Positions 1 through 7,716 of a stretch of DNA of 32,117 nucleotides are shown one piece after another; within the stretch, counting starts at the first letter, position 1; each line of letters starts with the position of its first letter. The stretch covers positions 1-32,117 of the forward strand of contig JAIYCK010000268.1 in NCBI GenBank assembly GCA_027488055.1, written 5' to 3'. The stretch is from Flavobacteriales bacterium (GTDB lineage Bacteria; Bacteroidota; Bacteroidia; Flavobacteriales_D; Sanyastnellaceae). Position numbers and translations under genes: made by a program. The notes below the pieces were generated by a model. It did no database searches. It saw nothing but the letters and a program-made list of their open reading frames with translations, and had not been told where the DNA came from.

Positions 1-470
1 ATGACCACATCTTGATTGCGATAAAAGAATCCATCGCACACAGCGCATGCACTGACGCCACCACCCAACTCACGTAGACGGGTTTCGTTGGCCAATCCCA
101 ACCACTTGGCGCTTGCTCCTGTGGAAATGATCACGGAATCAGCAGTCAATGTGTGCTTGCCGCCATCGATTTCAACCCAGTGTTTTGGGCCTGTAAAATC
201 CACTTTGGTTACCCAACTGCTGCGAATATCTGTTTCAAAACGGAGGGCTTGATTCTTGAGATCCTCCATCATTTCAGGGCCCTTAATTCCTTTTGCATAC
301 CCCGGGAAATTGTCCACCTCCGTGGTATCCATCAACTGACCGCCTGGTTGCATACCTTCATACATCACAGGTTTCATATCAGCTCTTGCGGCATAAATAG
401 CTGCGGTATAACCGGCAGGACCGCTGCCTATGATCAAACACTTTACATGTTCTTTTGCTTCATTCATCAT
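1..470 (-). CDS. trxB: Thioredoxin reductase, N-terminal part (cut by window edge)
   Basis: This gene is absent from the ORF track because it runs off the left edge. Reading the minus strand from the ATG at 470 gives about 156 residues. An N-terminal FAD-binding Rossmann motif (LIIGSGPAGYTAAIYAAR) is followed by GGQLMDTTEVDNFPGY, and the redox-active disulfide motif CAVCDG appears near residue 143. This order and spacing are those of low-Mr thioredoxin reductases, which use NADPH and FAD to reduce thioredoxin in the cytoplasm. A second ATG directly follows the first (MMNE), so the start could be 467. The NADPH-domain remainder lies outside the window. A TAnnTTTG box lies 27 bp upstream. The identification is very secure; only the 3' end is missing. 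Confidence 0.96.
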   Translation of the reverse strand, partial: MMNEAKEHVKCLIIGSGPAGYTAAIYAARADMKPVMYEGMQPGGQLMDTTEVDNFPGYAKGIKGPEMMEDLKNQALRFETDIRSSWVTKVDFTGPKHWVEIDGGKHTLTADSVIISTGASAKWLGLANETRLRELGGGVSACAVCDGFFYRNQDVV

Positions 471-496
471 TCAAAATCGATTTTTGTTTTCGTGGG

Positions 497-504
497 CAAA
501 TATA
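497..504 (-). promoter_or_regulatory. Candidate -7 box for trxB
   Basis: On the minus strand this reads TATATTTG, an exact match to the Bacteroidota -7 consensus TAnnTTTG, 26 bp upstream of the trxB start. I could not find a well-spaced -33 TTG element, so this is a motif-based candidate only. Confidence 0.35.
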
Positions 505-562
505 GCCCTTCAGAAAACCAAAAGACACTGACATTGTTCAATCTTTTTCCACTTAAAATGAG

Positions 563-585
563 CACAGTTTGTAAGTACAAATGTG
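563..585. repeat. Imperfect inverted repeat between yiiX-like gene and trxB
   Basis: The sequence CACA(G)TTTGTA-AG-TACAAATGTG forms about ten base pairs with one bulged G and a 2-nt centre. It lies between the stop of the YiiX-like gene (604) and the trxB promoter box. On the minus strand it is followed a few bases later by only four T residues, so it is a poor Rho-independent terminator. It could be an operator or a weak terminator; the sequence does not decide. Confidence 0.3.
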
Positions 586-603
586 TCTCCGAGATCCAAC
601 GAT

Positions 604-1263
604 TCAAATCGGAATTTCCATCAGAACGGGTGAATCGAACATGGCTCCGGGCGATATCATCCATTCATCATACGGAATGGAGCCGCCATATCGTTGCTTC
701 ATGATTTTCTTTACAATGGGCGATGACAAATCATACTCCTTGAGTTGTTTTCTTTCGCCAATGGCCAGGCCCAGCTCGCGCTCGTATAATTTGTAAACCA
801 ATTCAGAACAATACATCTCCTCATCGCTCCATGCAAAACCGATGTCATAATGCCGGTTGAGCCAAGAGGAACCCAAAGCCCACATGTCGCTGATTGCTTC
901 TTTGGTGAGCACCTTATCCCCTTCGCGCAGTCGTTTCACTGTATTTCGGGCACTCCGATTGGTCCACTCTTCAAATGGAGTTATACAAACCGGCTCAATG
1001 GCCTCCAATACCACCCATTGGTTGTTGCGATAAAAAACAATTCCCACGTGTGTCCATGGACTGCCCGTGGCGGCGCGGATGGCTTTGCATTGCGAGGATT
1101 GGCTTTGTTGAAAGACGATATCTCCCTCTTTGAGCGCATCGATGTTCGAAACGATTGGAAGGTTTTGAGCATTGGGCATCCCTTTCGACTGGCATCCGCT
1201 GTGCGATGACAACAAGAGACCCAATCCGACTAAAAAGCATAGCAAAGTGAGTTTCATTTTCAT
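604..1263 (-). CDS. YiiX/YebB-like permuted papain-fold amidase (NlpC/P60-related)
   Basis: This 219-residue protein belongs to the circularly permuted NlpC/P60 group typified by YiiX and YaeF. Visible signatures are EGDIVFQQSQSSQ near residues 46-58, SPWTHVGIVF with the presumed catalytic His72, and MYCSELVYKLYE with the presumed catalytic Cys152. A hydrophobic N-terminus (residues 5-20) ends in SHSGC at Cys24. This could be a non-standard lipobox (His at -3) or simply a Sec signal, so the protein should act outside the inner membrane. Family members are predicted amidases or lipid/peptide hydrolases, and the exact substrate is unknown. The gene follows the RluA-family gene by 27 nt and may be co-transcribed with it. 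The start at 1263 is MKMK; the second Met two codons in is an alternative. Confidence 0.85.
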   Translation of the reverse strand: MKMKLTLLCFLVGLGLLLSSHSGCQSKGMPNAQNLPIVSNIDALKEGDIVFQQSQSSQCKAIRAATGSPWTHVGIVFYRNNQWVVLEAIEPVCITPFEEWTNRSARNTVKRLREGDKVLTKEAISDMWALGSSWLNRHYDIGFAWSDEEMYCSELVYKLYERELGLAIGERKQLKEYDLSSPIVKKIMKQRYGGSIPYDEWMISPGAMFDSPVLMEIPI

Positions 1264-1290
1264 AGTGCCTACTACGAAAAAAGAAAGTGA

Positions 1291-2073
1291 TTATTGCGGG
1301 TTCATTTCCTGCGCCAATGAAATACGCAAAAACTCATCCCATAGCGGATCTTCAGGAGGTGTGGCTACGATGGTCAATGGAGTTTTGCGGACAGGATGCA
1401 AAAATTCAATTTTGCGGGCATGCAAATGAATGCTGGCGTTGTCATTGGTGCGTTTGCTACCGTACTTGATATCGCCCTTGATAGGACAACCCAGCGATGC
1501 AAGTGTAGCGCGAATTTGATGATGGCGACCTGTTTTGGGGTATACTTCAATGAAGTGATAATTATCGCCACTGCCAATGACCTTGTAACTCAATTCCGAT
1601 TCCTTGCGGTTGTCAGCAGGTTTATCAAAAGCGAAGGTCTTATTTAATTTTTCATCCTTCCACAAATAATTGATCACAGTGCCCTCGTGTTCAGCAGGTA
1701 AATCCTTGATGACCGCCCAATAGGTCTTTTGCACTTCTCGAAATTTGAACATATTCGACAAGCGATTGAGGGCCTTGGTGGTACGTGCATACAATACAAT
1801 CCCGCTTACGGGGCGGTCCAAACGATGCACCGTGCCAATAAAAGCCAATCCCGGCTTGTTGAATTTGACCTTGACGTAGTTCTTGACAATGTCGCACAAG
1901 GTGCGATCACCGCTGATATCGCTTTGGATGATATCGCTGTTGCGCTTGTTCACGGCAATGACGTGGTTGTCTTCGTATAAAACCCGAAGATTTTCAACCG
2001 TGCTCATGATAATTGGAACTTTTGGAGCTTGTTTCCACTCCTTGGCTTGGCCTTTTTGATAATTGCTCATCAC
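1291..2073 (-). CDS. RluA-family pseudouridine synthase (no S4 domain)
   Basis: The protein (260 residues from the 2073 start) has the RluA catalytic motif TVHRLDRPVSG with the nucleophile Asp86, the upstream VLYEDNHVIAVNKR segment, and the C-terminal GRHHQIRATLASLGCPIKGDIKYG block. It would isomerise uridine to pseudouridine in rRNA or tRNA. The S4 RNA-binding domain found in RluB, RluC and RluD is absent, as in many short Bacteroidota paralogues, so the target site cannot be assigned. The first 22 residues are hydrophilic and not conserved in type; Met23 (2007), giving MSTVENLRVLYED, is an equally good start. A promoter-like sequence and a small hairpin lie just upstream. Confidence 0.92.
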   Translation of the reverse strand: MMSNYQKGQAKEWKQAPKVPIIMSTVENLRVLYEDNHVIAVNKRNSDIIQSDISGDRTLCDIVKNYVKVKFNKPGLAFIGTVHRLDRPVSGIVLYARTTKALNRLSNMFKFREVQKTYWAVIKDLPAEHEGTVINYLWKDEKLNKTFAFDKPADNRKESELSYKVIGSGDNYHFIEVYPKTGRHHQIRATLASLGCPIKGDIKYGSKRTNDNASIHLHARKIEFLHPVRKTPLTIVATPPEDPLWDEFLRISLAQEMNPQ

Positions 2074-2086
2074 TAGTCTGTGTTAT

Positions 2087-2103
2087 GCGATGCAAGGCAT
2101 CGC
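2087..2103. repeat. Perfect 7-bp hairpin in the leader of the RluA-family gene
   Basis: GCGATGC-AAG-GCATCGC is a perfect 7-bp inverted repeat with a 3-nt loop, 13 nt upstream of the 2073 start. It is not followed by a T-run on either strand, so it is not an intrinsic terminator. If the promoter at 2139-2170 is real, this hairpin lies in the 5' untranslated region, next to the ribosome-binding region. Confidence 0.5.
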
Positions 2104-2138
2104 TGCTTAATAAAAATTGGTCCACTTTGAGGACTGTG

Positions 2139-2170
2139 CAAAGTTAATCAATTCAACAATCGAAAACCAA
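2139..2170 (-). promoter_or_regulatory. Promoter of the RluA-family gene
   Basis: On the minus strand, TTG (2170-2168) is separated by 21 bp from TAACTTTG (2146-2139). This matches the Bacteroidota sigma-ABfr pattern TTTG/TTG-N19-21-TAnnTTTG. It lies 66 bp upstream of the 2073 start, in the space between panB and the RluA-family gene. Confidence 0.5.
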
Positions 2171-2189
2171 TGCACGCTCCTTTAGATGA

Positions 2190-3005
2190 TCAATATTGTT
2201 CTTTATCGTTGGGGAAATCCTTGCTCTTTACATCACTCACATATTGAGCGACCGCATTGTGCATGATCTCGCCAATATTGGCATATCGGCGCAAAAACCG
2301 AGGACTAAAGTCTTGTGTGATGCCCAACATATCATGCAATACAAGCACCTGCCCGTCGCATGCAACGCCCGCTCCAATGCCAATGGTGGGCACCTTTACT
2401 GAAGCAGTGACCCGTGCAGCTAGCTTGGCTGGGATTTTTTCCAATACCAATGCAAAACAACCGCATTCATCCAGCAACTGCGCATCGCTGAGCAAACGAT
2501 CAGCTTCTTCTTCTTCTTTCGCTCGCACTTGGTAGGTACCAAATTTATAAATGCTTTGTGGGGTGAGACCCAAATGCCCCATTACAGGAATACCTGCTGT
2601 GAGAATACGTTGTATGCTTTCCTTGATTTCCGCACCACCTTCCAATTTCACCGCATGCGCTCCGCTTTCCTTCATGATACGAATGGCCGAATTGAGCGCC
2701 TCTTTGCTGTTGCCTTGATAGGATCCAAAAGGCAAATCAACCACTACCAATGCCCTGGCTGCCGCGCGCACAACGGATTGCGCATGATAAATCATCTGAT
2801 CCAAGGTGATGGGCAGAGTTGTTTCATGACCCGCCATCACATTGCTAGCGCTATCGCCTACCAAAATCACTTCACAGCCTGCTGCATCAACGATTTTAGC
2901 CATGCTATAATCATAAGAAGTAAGCATGGAAAATGGTTCTCCTTTGGCCTTCAACTCCGCTAATGTATGCGTGGTGATGCGTTTGATTTCTTTGTTCACT
3001 GACAT
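2190..3005 (-). CDS. panB: 3-methyl-2-oxobutanoate hydroxymethyltransferase (PanB)
   Basis: PanB transfers a hydroxymethyl group from 5,10-methylene-tetrahydrofolate to 2-oxoisovalerate, giving ketopantoate for pantothenate and CoA synthesis. The 271 residues fit the family length. All hallmark blocks are present in order: [36 protein letters not shown] (metal and substrate site), [36 protein letters not shown] with the catalytic Glu, and [20 protein letters not shown]. The start [10 protein letters not shown] is the only good Met at the right distance. panC and panD are not next to it in this window. Confidence 0.97.
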   Translation of the reverse strand: MSVNKEIKRITTHTLAELKAKGEPFSMLTSYDYSMAKIVDAAGCEVILVGDSASNVMAGHETTLPITLDQMIYHAQSVVRAAARALVVVDLPFGSYQGNSKEALNSAIRIMKESGAHAVKLEGGAEIKESIQRILTAGIPVMGHLGLTPQSIYKFGTYQVRAKEEEEADRLLSDAQLLDECGCFALVLEKIPAKLAARVTASVKVPTIGIGAGVACDGQVLVLHDMLGITQDFSPRFLRRYANIGEIMHNAVAQYVSDVKSKDFPNDKEQY

Positions 3006-3062
3006 GCGGCCAAATTAGGGGAAATAATCGTGCTTCTCAAAAATTATATCGGACTAAAACAC

Positions 3063-3088
3063 CAATAGCCGCGCAAAAGCGGCTATTG
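3063..3088 (-). terminator. Probable terminator of the CotH gene
   Basis: CAATAGCCGC-GCAAAA-GCGGCTATTG is a perfect 10-bp stem with a 6-nt loop, 29 bp beyond the stop of the CotH gene in its direction of transcription. On the minus strand the stem is followed by GTGTTTTAG, which is a short, imperfect T-run. Position and stem strength favour termination before panB. Confidence 0.6.
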
Positions 3089-3117
3089 ATGAAATCTTAT
3101 GAATCCGCGTCACATCC

Positions 3118-5475
3118 TCAATGACGCACAATCAAACGTTCGGTGCGGGTTTGTTGATTGCTATCTACAGTGAGCAAATAACTGCCATTGGCCATGTGGG
3201 CTATATCCATCGTGATGTATTTGCGTCCGTTGGTGACCTCAGTGCGAATCACACGGCCACTGATATCGCGAATTGTAATCACAGCGTTACTCATCGACTC
3301 ATCAAGAATGATCTGTAGGTAATGATCAGCTGGATTGGGAAACATCCGAAGATTATTTTCTTCAGCCAACTCTTGCACAGCGATATCGTTGTTGTTGTAT
3401 GCAAAAGTGGTTTGTTGAATCACATACCCCCCTGTGCCGTTTGGAGAACGAGCATACCCTTGGTTAGTCACTTGCGCACCAAATATCAACTCATCGGCAA
3501 TCTGGCCGGATGCATTGATCAAACTCAGAGTTTCTCCATTGACGGACAATTTAAAATTGGCATGCAAAGGACCTTGAGCAGAATCTTCATCCGCCCAAAC
3601 GATAAGATATTCATTGGGAGCCAAAAGGGTGCCAGAAGGCAATTCCCATTTGGTCAAGTTCCATTGATTATCGGTCAAATGATATCCTGTGAGATCAACT
3701 GTTTGAATCCCTTTATTGTACAACTCAATCCAGTCCTCGTGTTCACTTTGCTCATCGATCGCATCCGTATCGTTGTCCGCCAAAATCTCATTGATCACCA
3801 CGTCAGTTGAGGCCGCATAGGACGATGCAATAGAGATATAGTACACATCATGCTCCGCTCCGACAGGTTGATAGGTTTGGGTTTTGGCTGTATTGTTTTC
3901 GATGGCTTGGACATAAAATTTAATGAACTCACCTGCTGTTAGAGAAGGCAATAGGGCCGAGAAAACACCGTCGCCTGAGGTTGCATCACCATTGCTGCCA
4001 TCGTCATGCATAGTGAGTACCGCAAAATTACCCACCAATGTTGTCGCATAAAATAAGTTGACGCCAAATAAACCATCGGGTGATGATACTGCTGCTGTCA
4101 CCAGCCCTTGTTCTCCCTCAATTGGATTCATCCATTCGCCTTGAGCGCTAGTCATCAATACATTTTGTATAGACGCTCCCACTGTATTCACTTCGGTATT
4201 GGACATGATAATATTGCGACGCGTATTGATGGCATCAATCAAATCACCCACACCAGATGTAAACTGACTATAACTATATAACTTTTTATCGTCATCTTGC
4301 ACTTCTTGATCAATCAAAGCGCTGTAGGTATTGATGATATCAGCGGCCGTTGATTCATTCAAAAAATCTTCAACGACTGTTCGCATATGCGCCAAATAAC
4401 GCTGACGCCAAATGGGCACATTCAATAATTTATTCAGCAAGGGATAATCGACATCATCGGCGTGGTAGAAGGGACTCCAATTGAGATGCGCATCTGCCAA
4501 AATACTGTTTCCGTCATACTCCTGTGGGGTCAAACGTCCCGTTTCCAATTCCCAATAACAGTAATAATCCATTTTACCCTTGTAGATGTAGCTGTCATCA
4601 TCGGCAAAAGCATTCTCGATGGCCAAAAACCAAAGTGCCCGATCAATGTCCATGACTTCAGGCAATGTGGTAGGCAATTCTGTCCCGCTGTCGTTGTTCA
4701 AAACGTCACAAGCATGGATCAATGTTTGCCATGGATCCAACGCATTCGTCGATTTCAATGTATAATATGAATCATAATCGGACTGCGCATCGCCGTTATA
4801 ATTGAGCGCTGCAGTTCCATCACCCCACTGCGGACCACCGCCGCCGCCACCCCCCATAGTTCCTGAGGGTGCATCAGCCCGCCAATTGGTGCCGTCATTG
4901 CTTAGATACCATTCTTCCAAAAAATCCTTGTTTAACTGCTGCACAGATGGATACAAGCCCCATGATTCGCCATTGATGTAGAGCTTCACAAAAGAACAGC
5001 GAGCCGCAGGGATGTGTTTGTCAATCATGTAATAAAACATAAACTCCTTCATGAATGAAGGATCATCAAAACAATTGTTCAAATTAAAATTGTTGTAGCC
5101 TTCTATGTCTTGGCCACTAATAAAGGCATCGGTGAGAATACTGAAACTCTTTTTTTCTTCCCCTTGGGTCATCAGATATGAGGTTTGGCCTTTGAAGCCA
5201 ACTCCCACTTGAAGATACGTCACACCATCTACAGTCAAAGTTGCTTCAATATTGGTTTCCGAACCGTACGCATTAGTCAGCAAGGTCCAATAATTGGATT
5301 GACTAAACTCCAAATAAAATTCTTTGATCACATTCGGGTTGTATAGACCATTGTCGGGTTGTCCCCCCATGGTGATGCGGTGGTTGACTTCGTCGAGGTT
5401 CCATTGATTGGGGAGTGATTGCGCATGGCAAGCAACGGCAAAAAGGAATAAAACTCCAAATAGTAAATTCTTCAT
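3118..5475 (-). CDS. Secreted CotH-kinase family protein with lamin-tail domain and T9SS type A sorting domain
   Basis: This is a 785-residue secreted protein. Residues 1-18 form a Sec signal peptide (hydrophobic run ending ACHAQ). Roughly residues 45-430 are a CotH-like kinase domain: FYLEFSQSNYWTLL, GVGFKGQTSY, FNLNNCFDDPSFMKEFMFYY, KLYINGESWGLYPSVQQLN and the LTPQEYDGNS motif. CotH proteins are atypical protein kinases, known from spore coats and secreted proteins. A Gly-rich stretch (MGGGGGGGPQ) sits inside the kinase region. A beta-sandwich segment follows, then a lamin-tail (LTD) domain around 555-670 (VVINEILADN, DWIELYNKG, LTGYHLTDN). A C-terminal type A sorting domain (LRMFPNPADHYLQI to ERLIVRH) marks export to the cell surface by type IX secretion. 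The gene is monocistronic and divergent from the sigma-factor operon. Confidence 0.9.
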   Translation of the reverse strand: MKNLLFGVLFLFAVACHAQSLPNQWNLDEVNHRITMGGQPDNGLYNPNVIKEFYLEFSQSNYWTLLTNAYGSETNIEATLTVDGVTYLQVGVGFKGQTSYLMTQGEEKKSFSILTDAFISGQDIEGYNNFNLNNCFDDPSFMKEFMFYYMIDKHIPAARCSFVKLYINGESWGLYPSVQQLNKDFLEEWYLSNDGTNWRADAPSGTMGGGGGGGPQWGDGTAALNYNGDAQSDYDSYYTLKSTNALDPWQTLIHACDVLNNDSGTELPTTLPEVMDIDRALWFLAIENAFADDDSYIYKGKMDYYCYWELETGRLTPQEYDGNSILADAHLNWSPFYHADDVDYPLLNKLLNVPIWRQRYLAHMRTVVEDFLNESTAADIINTYSALIDQEVQDDDKKLYSYSQFTSGVGDLIDAINTRRNIIMSNTEVNTVGASIQNVLMTSAQGEWMNPIEGEQGLVTAAVSSPDGLFGVNLFYATTLVGNFAVLTMHDDGSNGDATSGDGVFSALLPSLTAGEFIKFYVQAIENNTAKTQTYQPVGAEHDVYYISIASSYAASTDVVINEILADNDTDAIDEQSEHEDWIELYNKGIQTVDLTGYHLTDNQWNLTKWELPSGTLLAPNEYLIVWADEDSAQGPLHANFKLSVNGETLSLINASGQIADELIFGAQVTNQGYARSPNGTGGYVIQQTTFAYNNNDIAVQELAEENNLRMFPNPADHYLQIILDESMSNAVITIRDISGRVIRTEVTNGRKYITMDIAHMANGSYLLTVDSNQQTRTERLIVRH

Positions 5476-5584
5476 TGGTGGAAATATATTGAATGTGAGC
5501 GGCCGATAGACAATAGAGACGTACTTTCTGCTTGCAGTTCGTTATTAATCAAATCCAACCTCAAAGGACTTTACACCGTTCGAA

Positions 5585-5614
5585 AAAAAAATCTTGGCCA
5601 CCCAAGATTTTTTT
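5585..5614. terminator. Bidirectional intrinsic-terminator-like hairpin
   Basis: A 13-bp perfect stem, AAAAAAATCTTGG / CCAAGATTTTTTT, encloses the 4-nt loop CCAC. Runs of T follow the GC-containing core on either strand (seven on plus, nine on minus), which is the form of a bidirectional Rho-independent terminator. It lies between divergent genes, where no annotated transcript should end. Confidence 0.6.
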
Positions 5615-5678
5615 ATGTGCGAATGTATTAATAAGTGCCGTGTGAGCGCATAAAACGGAATTTACAACCCATATGATT

Positions 5679-5704
5679 AAAGTGCGGCCTGAATCCGGCA
5701 CTTT
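5679..5704. repeat. Hairpin with one bulged base
   Basis: AAAGTGCGG and CC(G)GCACTTT pair over nine base pairs with one bulged G and a 7-nt loop. The motif AAGTGCCG also appears at 5633-5640. It is A/T-flanked on both sides, so it could be a second weak terminator or part of a small structured RNA. Confidence 0.4.
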
Positions 5705-5787
5705 TAAAGAGGCATCAAAAGTGAGAGGAACTCAAGGAAATGAAGTAAAATCTGAATTGAAGGCACGCGCAATCGATCTTTGGTGTA

Positions 5788-5817
5788 TTGAGTATCGGAT
5801 TTTGATTCATTAATTTG
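5788..5817 (+). promoter_or_regulatory. Candidate promoter of the sigma-factor operon
   Basis: TTG (5788-5790), a 19-bp spacer and TTAATTTG (5810-5817) match the Bacteroidota -33/-7 pattern with one mismatch in the -7 box. The expected transcription start falls about at the GTG start codon at 5822, which would make the mRNA leaderless. Confidence 0.35.
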
Positions 5818-5821
5818 CACG

Positions 5822-6382
5822 GTGCAAGTATCAACACAACTTATCGAAAAGTGTCTACAAGGCGACCAAAGGGCTTACAGCGAGCTCTATCGCACTTGTT
5901 ATCCCTTTATGATATCAGTGACAGCCAGGTACATCCGTCAACGCGAGCAGGCCATTGAAGTGGTGAATACCGCTTTTATCAGCATGGTCAATGGCTTGCA
6001 TCAGTATAACGCAGCATACCCCTTTGGAGCTTGGCTGCGGCGTATTGTCATCAATACTGTGTTGAACGAATACCGTAAAAACAATCGACTTAAATCGAAA
6101 GTAACATTCATCGATCAAGATGAATTGGCTCGCATTAAAGTCGGCGATGATGCTGATCTCAGTGAATTTGACATTGATCGAATTACCCTGGTAAAAGACT
6201 GCTTGGTACTTCTACCCCGCGTAACAGCACAAGTATTTAATCTTTTTATGATTGATGGCTATTCACACAAAGAAATATCCGCTATGCTCAATATGAGTGA
6301 AGGCACATCCGCTTGGCATGTCAATGAAGGCAAACAGCGGATCAAAACCATAATCGAAAAACGTCGCTCCGAAAAAAAATGA
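5822..6382 (+). CDS. ECF-type RNA polymerase sigma factor
   Basis: The 186 residues have the two-domain ECF layout. Sigma region 2 spans about residues 8-85 (CLQGDQRAYSELYRTCYPFM, FGAWLRRIVINTVLNEYRK). Region 4 spans about 125-180, with the helix-turn-helix YSHKEISAMLNMSEGTSAWH. It should direct RNA polymerase to a small regulon, probably including its own operon. The start is a GTG at 5822. The next in-frame ATG (codon 30) would remove the first conserved helix, and no good Met lies upstream. The stop overlaps the ATG of the next gene by 4 nt (ATGA), so translation is probably coupled to the membrane protein, which sits where an anti-sigma factor usually does. Confidence 0.93.
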   Translation: MQVSTQLIEKCLQGDQRAYSELYRTCYPFMISVTARYIRQREQAIEVVNTAFISMVNGLHQYNAAYPFGAWLRRIVINTVLNEYRKNNRLKSKVTFIDQDELARIKVGDDADLSEFDIDRITLVKDCLVLLPRVTAQVFNLFMIDGYSHKEISAMLNMSEGTSAWHVNEGKQRIKTIIEKRRSEKK

Positions 6383-7716
6383 GTACAGAAAAAAAACATA
6401 ACATCGATGACCTCATTCCTGAAGGATGGGAATTCCGCGAGGAATACATGGAGCAAGCTCTGACCTGCCTCCATCGACAGCGCGTCTGGATGAAATGGCG
6501 AAAAACCATGTTGTGGATGTCCGCGGCCTCAATCATTGTATTGATTGGAGCATCGCTTTTGCATGTTTGCTCCAATCCAACTGTACTTTCTGCGTCCGAA
6601 GCGAAATTGAGTCATTCGAATTTGGACACCTCTGCAATTCAGTCAAATGCTCTTCAAAGCAAAGACGAACCAAAACTTTCAAACGCTCCGAGTGCTGCTT
6701 CGAATGTCCATGAGGCTGTGGAACAGTTCGTTGATGACAAACTATCTAACCATACCGATATCCATGCGCATGCATCAACGAAAATGGTGAACACATCAAA
6801 AACGAAGTCAAATCAAAACAGTACCAAGCACCATCCTATACCGTCAAATCACCTTGACGAAATAGAAACGGACTCCAACGATCAAATTGCAGATGAACGC
6901 CATCGAGTGAATGAAACCCCGCAGGAGGACTTCTCGAAAAAAGTCCAAATTCCATCACCAAGGTATTCCAATGTTTTGATGAATGCTCAAGCTGAATCCG
7001 GAAAAACTGGCGATGAAACAATAATGATGCGGAGAGATGCTTTTGCCCCGCTCCAATCACTGAATACACAATTACCCATTCCAGCATCATTGCGTCCCAA
7101 TGGAAATTCGATTGGTCTCGGTTCATCGCATCAAATTTGGGCATTCGCAGGCAATGCCATGTGGGCAGACTATGGCCGCCCATTGAACTCACTAAATTTC
7201 CAGCCCATTGTTGGTATTGGTTATGGCTACCGAGTTCACCCCAAATGGTATCTTCGCGCTCAATTGGCATATTCGTCTATACAGAATCCAGGGGCCATAT
7301 TCCAACAAACTCAAAACTATTATGACTATCAAAAATGGCAATCCAACACCAAAATAACGACCAATCGATTGCATTATGGGTCTGTTCAATTCGCCGTCAA
7401 TTGTGCGATCAATAAGCAATGGAATGCCGCCTTCGGCCTAATGAGTAGCATTAAATTAACAGGCAGCAATACAATACTTGATACTGATATCTACGAACAG
7501 GTTCAAGAACGCAAAGAGACGGGTTATGTAAGCGGATTCAAACGTTTCAATTACGGAGCAACAGCCGCCTTGGATCGTCGAATCAATCAAAGGGTCTCAC
7601 TTGGATTTCAATATATACTTGGGCTAACCGATGTTTCGGACGACGCTGTATTCGGAGAGAAAACGAAGCAGTCCAATTCGCAACTTAATCTCATCATAAG
7701 CTATAGATTCAAATGA
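6379..7716 (+). CDS. Membrane-anchored protein with C-terminal outer-membrane-barrel-like domain; putative sigma regulator
   Basis: The 445 residues have three parts. Residues 1-42 are hydrophilic and presumably cytoplasmic. Residues 44-64 (MLWMSAASIIVLIGASLLHV) form one transmembrane helix. Residues 65-250 are a low-complexity, Ser/Asn/Lys-rich linker. Residues 251-445 consist of alternating beta strands of porin type (IWAFAGNAMWADYG, VGIGYGYRVHPKWYLRAQLAYS, VSLGFQYILGL) ending in LNLIISYRF-K, close to the aromatic end of an outer-membrane barrel. It overlaps the sigma gene and the next gene by 4 nt each. Its position suggests an anti-sigma-like role, but I recognise no canonical anti-sigma domain. 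A helix plus a barrel in one chain is unusual and could physically link both membranes; this is inference. Confidence 0.8.
   Translation: MSTEKKHNIDDLIPEGWEFREEYMEQALTCLHRQRVWMKWRKTMLWMSAASIIVLIGASLLHVCSNPTVLSASEAKLSHSNLDTSAIQSNALQSKDEPKLSNAPSAASNVHEAVEQFVDDKLSNHTDIHAHASTKMVNTSKTKSNQNSTKHHPIPSNHLDEIETDSNDQIADERHRVNETPQEDFSKKVQIPSPRYSNVLMNAQAESGKTGDETIMMRRDAFAPLQSLNTQLPIPASLRPNGNSIGLGSSHQIWAFAGNAMWADYGRPLNSLNFQPIVGIGYGYRVHPKWYLRAQLAYSSIQNPGAIFQQTQNYYDYQKWQSNTKITTNRLHYGSVQFAVNCAINKQWNAAFGLMSSIKLTGSNTILDTDIYEQVQERKETGYVSGFKRFNYGATAALDRRINQRVSLGFQYILGLTDVSDDAVFGEKTKQSNSQLNLIISYRFK

Larger units (their letters stand above)
5476..5821. other. 346-bp divergent intergenic region with two hairpins
   Basis: This gap separates the minus-strand CotH gene from the plus-strand sigma-factor gene, so it must hold both promoters. 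It contains two inverted repeats, listed separately, and a promoter-like element at 5788-5817. It also has an open 46-codon ATG frame on the plus strand (5673-5813, ending 8 nt before the sigma-factor start) that may be chance. I find no tRNA and no recognisable RNA family. Confidence 0.7.

Noticed and set aside
3009-3046. Promoter boxes for panB (TAATTTTTG and TAATTTG on the minus strand)
   Set aside because: Each is one base off in spacing from TAnnTTTG and lacks a placed -33 element.
5615-5653. 12-codon Cys-containing ORF (MCECINKCRVSA) after the terminator
   Set aside because: Too short to separate from chance, and it starts at the end of the terminator stem.
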